Positions 62,273 to 64,000 of a stretch of 64,000 nucleotides of DNA are shown one piece after another (positions within the stretch are counted from its first letter, which is position 1; every line of letters begins with the position of its first letter). The notes below the pieces were generated by a model. The model saw only the letters and a program-made list of their open reading frames with translations, was not told the origin of the DNA and did not search any database. Location: contig NZ_CP011456.1 in NCBI RefSeq assembly GCF_001277295.1, forward strand, positions 2,294,001-2,358,000. The letters run 5' to 3'. The translations under genes and the position numbers were made by a program. This stretch comes from Anabaena sp. WA102 (GTDB taxonomy: Bacteria; Cyanobacteriota; Cyanobacteriia; Cyanobacteriales; Nostocaceae).

Positions 62273-62380
62273 TTACTTACCTAAACCATCATATCTGTTT
62301 GGGTCTTTTTTCTCTTTTTTGTCCTTGGGATCTTTCTTAGGCTTTTTAACTTCTTTATTACCTTTTTTTTCCTTAGACAT
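62273..62380 (-). CDS. Lysine-rich 35-residue protein
   Basis: A 35-codon frame: MSKEKKGNKEVKKPKKDP, then KDKKEKKDPNRYDGLGK. About 45 percent lysine with alternating acidic residues, no hydrophobic core, so intrinsically disordered. I recall similar Lys-rich mini-proteins in other cyanobacteria (start MSK...EVKKPKK), which is why I accept it. GGTGAT upstream of the ATG is a weak ribosome-binding site. RNA, ribosome or nucleoid binding is plausible only from charge. Confidence 0.6.
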   Translation of the reverse strand: MSKEKKGNKEVKKPKKDPKDKKEKKDPNRYDGLGK

Positions 62381-62825
62381 CAGTATCACCCAACTAGGTT
62401 TACCCGTCAAAGCTGCCACATTCTGCTATTAGTAAATCAGGGCGTAGCTTACCTGATCTCCTTTGAAAACAGGAAGGGAAGCATTGCACATTTACGCTAC
62501 TAATTACTATGATACATTGTTATTTGATTTTGTTATGAATTTGATTAACCACGATACAAAACTTTAGATACTTTGTCACTATATCTAATTGAGATTTTAA
62601 TTTCGAGATTCAGTTTTGTTGCCTTAATTCATTATATAGGAATCCGGTTTGATTCTGTGAATTTACTTGTGTGGTCAGGGAACAGGGAACAGGGAACAGG
62701 GAACAGGAAAGACAGAATTGATACCTACTGAGTCTTGTATGGCTACGCCACGCAAGCTATCAAAAATCAAATAGGAGTCCTATATAAGTATAATCATATT
62801 TTATAACTCATTAGGTAATAATTAA
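62381..62825. other. Spacer upstream of the LpxB-like gene
   Basis: Holds GGGAACA heptamers (about 62678-62706) and a copy of ATGGCTACGCCACGCAAGC-TATC (62740-62761). Otherwise AT-rich with no gene. Confidence 0.55.
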
Positions 62826-64000
62826 ATGACTACACCCGTAGATATTCTCATTCTTTCCAATGGACCTGGGGAGGTGACAACCTGGGTACGTCCTGTTGTT
62901 AAAGCATTGAGGGAAGAATTAGGACATGATGTTTCTCAACTGAGAATTTCTGTAATATTGTCACCTTGTCCCCATGCTAGTGGTAAAGAAACTGATATAG
63001 CGTTGGGTTATCCAGAGGTTGATAGAGTTCAAGCACCTGAATATTTTTGGCAATTTTTACTGTGGGGAAAAACCGCGCAAAATTGGGAATGGAGAAATCA
63101 AGGTGTAGTCATATTTTTAGGTGGTGATCAAATTTTTCCGGTGATTATTGGTAAAAAATTAGGATATAAAACTGTAGTTTATGCGGAATGGGAAGCGCGT
63201 TGGCACAATTTTATAGATAAATTTGCCATTATGAAAGCTCAAGTTGCGAAAAATGTCTCTGCTAAATATGCTGATAAATTCACTGTTGTTGGTGATTTGA
63301 TGTTAGAAGCAGCAAAGAATGAAATCACACCTAAAATTGCAAATCTTCAATCTAAAGTCGAACTAATTGGAATTTTACCGGGGTCAAAATCTGCAAAATT
63401 AACCCAAGGTGTACCTTTAATGTTAGCAATTGCTGAATATATTTATCGTCAAAACCCGAAAACGAAGTTTTTTATTCCCGTCGCACCAACTTTAGATTTA
63501 CCAACTTTAGCTAATTTTGCTAATCCTGAAACTAATTCATTTACAAAAGCGTTTGGTTTTCAAGGTGCATCTTTATCTGGTAATTTTCTTGTAACTCCTA
63601 CTGGATTAATCGTGGAATTAAAACAAGAAAATCCAGTTTATGATTTATTATCTCAATGTTCTATTTGTTTAACTACAGTTGGTGCAAATACCGCAGAATT
63701 AGGTGCTTTAGCTGTACCGATGATTGTCCTATTACCAACTCAACAATTAGATGCAATGCGTTCTTGGGATGGTTTACCAGGAGTATTGGCAAATTTACCG
63801 GGAGTAGGTTCTGGTTTTGCTAAATTAATTAATTGGTGGGTGTTGAGACGTAAGGGTTTATTTGCTTGGCCAAATATTTGGGCGCAAGCAGAAATTGTCC
63901 CGGAATTAGTAGGTAAATTGCAACCTGAAGAAGTGGGAGAAATGATTTTAGATTTGTTAGCAAATCCAGAGAAATTAGAGGCTATACGGGATAAATTACG
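62826..64000 (+). CDS. Lipid-A-disaccharide-synthase-like glycosyltransferase, 3' end outside window
   Basis: Open from the ATG at 62826 to the right edge, 391 codons. It begins DILILSNGPGEVTTWV (a GT-B Rossmann glycine loop), and has VVIFLGGDQIFPVIIGKKLGYKTVVYAE, IGILPGSKSAKLTQGVPLML and LTTVGANTAELGALAVPMIVLLP, the acceptor/donor motifs seen in LpxB (GT19) and its cyanobacterial paralogues. Canonical LpxB makes lipid A disaccharide in the inner-membrane leaflet. The SNGPGEV start in place of SGEASGD points to the cyanobacterial paralogue, whose substrate is unknown. Confidence 0.85.
   Translation, partial: MTTPVDILILSNGPGEVTTWVRPVVKALREELGHDVSQLRISVILSPCPHASGKETDIALGYPEVDRVQAPEYFWQFLLWGKTAQNWEWRNQGVVIFLGGDQIFPVIIGKKLGYKTVVYAEWEARWHNFIDKFAIMKAQVAKNVSAKYADKFTVVGDLMLEAAKNEITPKIANLQSKVELIGILPGSKSAKLTQGVPLMLAIAEYIYRQNPKTKFFIPVAPTLDLPTLANFANPETNSFTKAFGFQGASLSGNFLVTPTGLIVELKQENPVYDLLSQCSICLTTVGANTAELGALAVPMIVLLPTQQLDAMRSWDGLPGVLANLPGVGSGFAKLINWWVLRRKGLFAWPNIWAQAEIVPELVGKLQPEEVGEMILDLLANPEKLEAIRDKL

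Noticed and set aside
62184..62432. Forward 82-aa hydrophobic frame
   Set aside because: Phe/Leu-rich composition arises from the antisense of the Lys-rich AAA/AAG codons of the reverse 35-aa gene; no ribosome-binding site.

Overview
The window comes from a filamentous, almost certainly heterocyst-forming cyanobacterium (order Nostocales; an AT-rich Anabaena/Dolichospermum/Aphanizomenon-like genome is my best guess). It carries the photosystem I core genes psaA-psaB and a petL-like cytochrome b6f subunit gene. HIP1 octamers (GCGATCGC) are frequent, and there are many heptanucleotide tandem repeats (STRR type) and small dispersed palindromes of the kind seen in Nostocales. No rRNA, tRNA or CRISPR array was recognised.

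Layout. 0-3.2 kb: 5' part of selO (runs off the left edge), a Uma2-like relic, a TumA/TumE-type toxin-antitoxin pair, a DUF6671-like zinc-ribbon protein and a truncated GNAT copy. 3.2-5.3 kb: a complete partner-switching module (RsbW-like kinase, receiver+PP2C phosphatase, STAS antagonist). 5.6-17.1 kb: an exopolysaccharide-type cluster with a cellulose-synthase-like GT2, three DUF3131 proteins (four DUF3131 domains), a putative outer-membrane beta-barrel protein and an OpgC-like membrane acyltransferase. 17.4-21.2 kb: a large hybrid histidine kinase whose second GAF domain has both cysteines expected of a cyanobacteriochrome. 21.5-23.2 kb: intact GNAT and bioB. 23.3-27.4 kb: an accessory island with a small protein plus retropepsin-like protease, a vMAP-N-like HTH protein, two P-loop GTPases with a decayed tail, and VapBC. 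27.5-32.5 kb: petL, aroB, an IS605-like right-end remnant, an exported Cys-rich protein, glutaminase and a lipoprotein. 32.5-37.8 kb: psaA-psaB with a terminator. 37.9-39.2 kb: gene relics and a trypsin-like protease cut by an IS982 remnant.

From 39.7 kb on the content is mostly housekeeping: a J-domain/TPR protein, hisZ, a 2[4Fe-4S] ferredoxin, a LivF/NatE-type ATPase, a DUF2301 protein, dprA, a class A beta-lactamase-like serine hydrolase, a DMT permease, a DUF1400 hydrolase, truB, two exported proteins, lpdA-trpC, DUF5340, a class V aminotransferase, DUF2949, a DUF192 lipoprotein, an OmpR-type regulator, a Lys-rich 35-aa ORF, and an LpxB-like gene that runs off the right edge.

The most coherent unit is 3.2-17.1 kb: a partner-switching regulator beside a GT2/DUF3131/beta-barrel/OpgC set. 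I infer a regulated, acyl-modified beta-glucan-like exopolysaccharide system that lacks recognisable BcsB and BcsC. The most unusual genome-level signal is how dispersed repeats interact with genes. They lie inside reading frames (glsA, DUF2301, the IS982 relic), supply or touch stop codons (hisZ, DUF6671, the 585-aa hydrolase, the 319-aa protein, DUF2301, the ferredoxin), extend AroB, and bracket dprA as inverted repeats.
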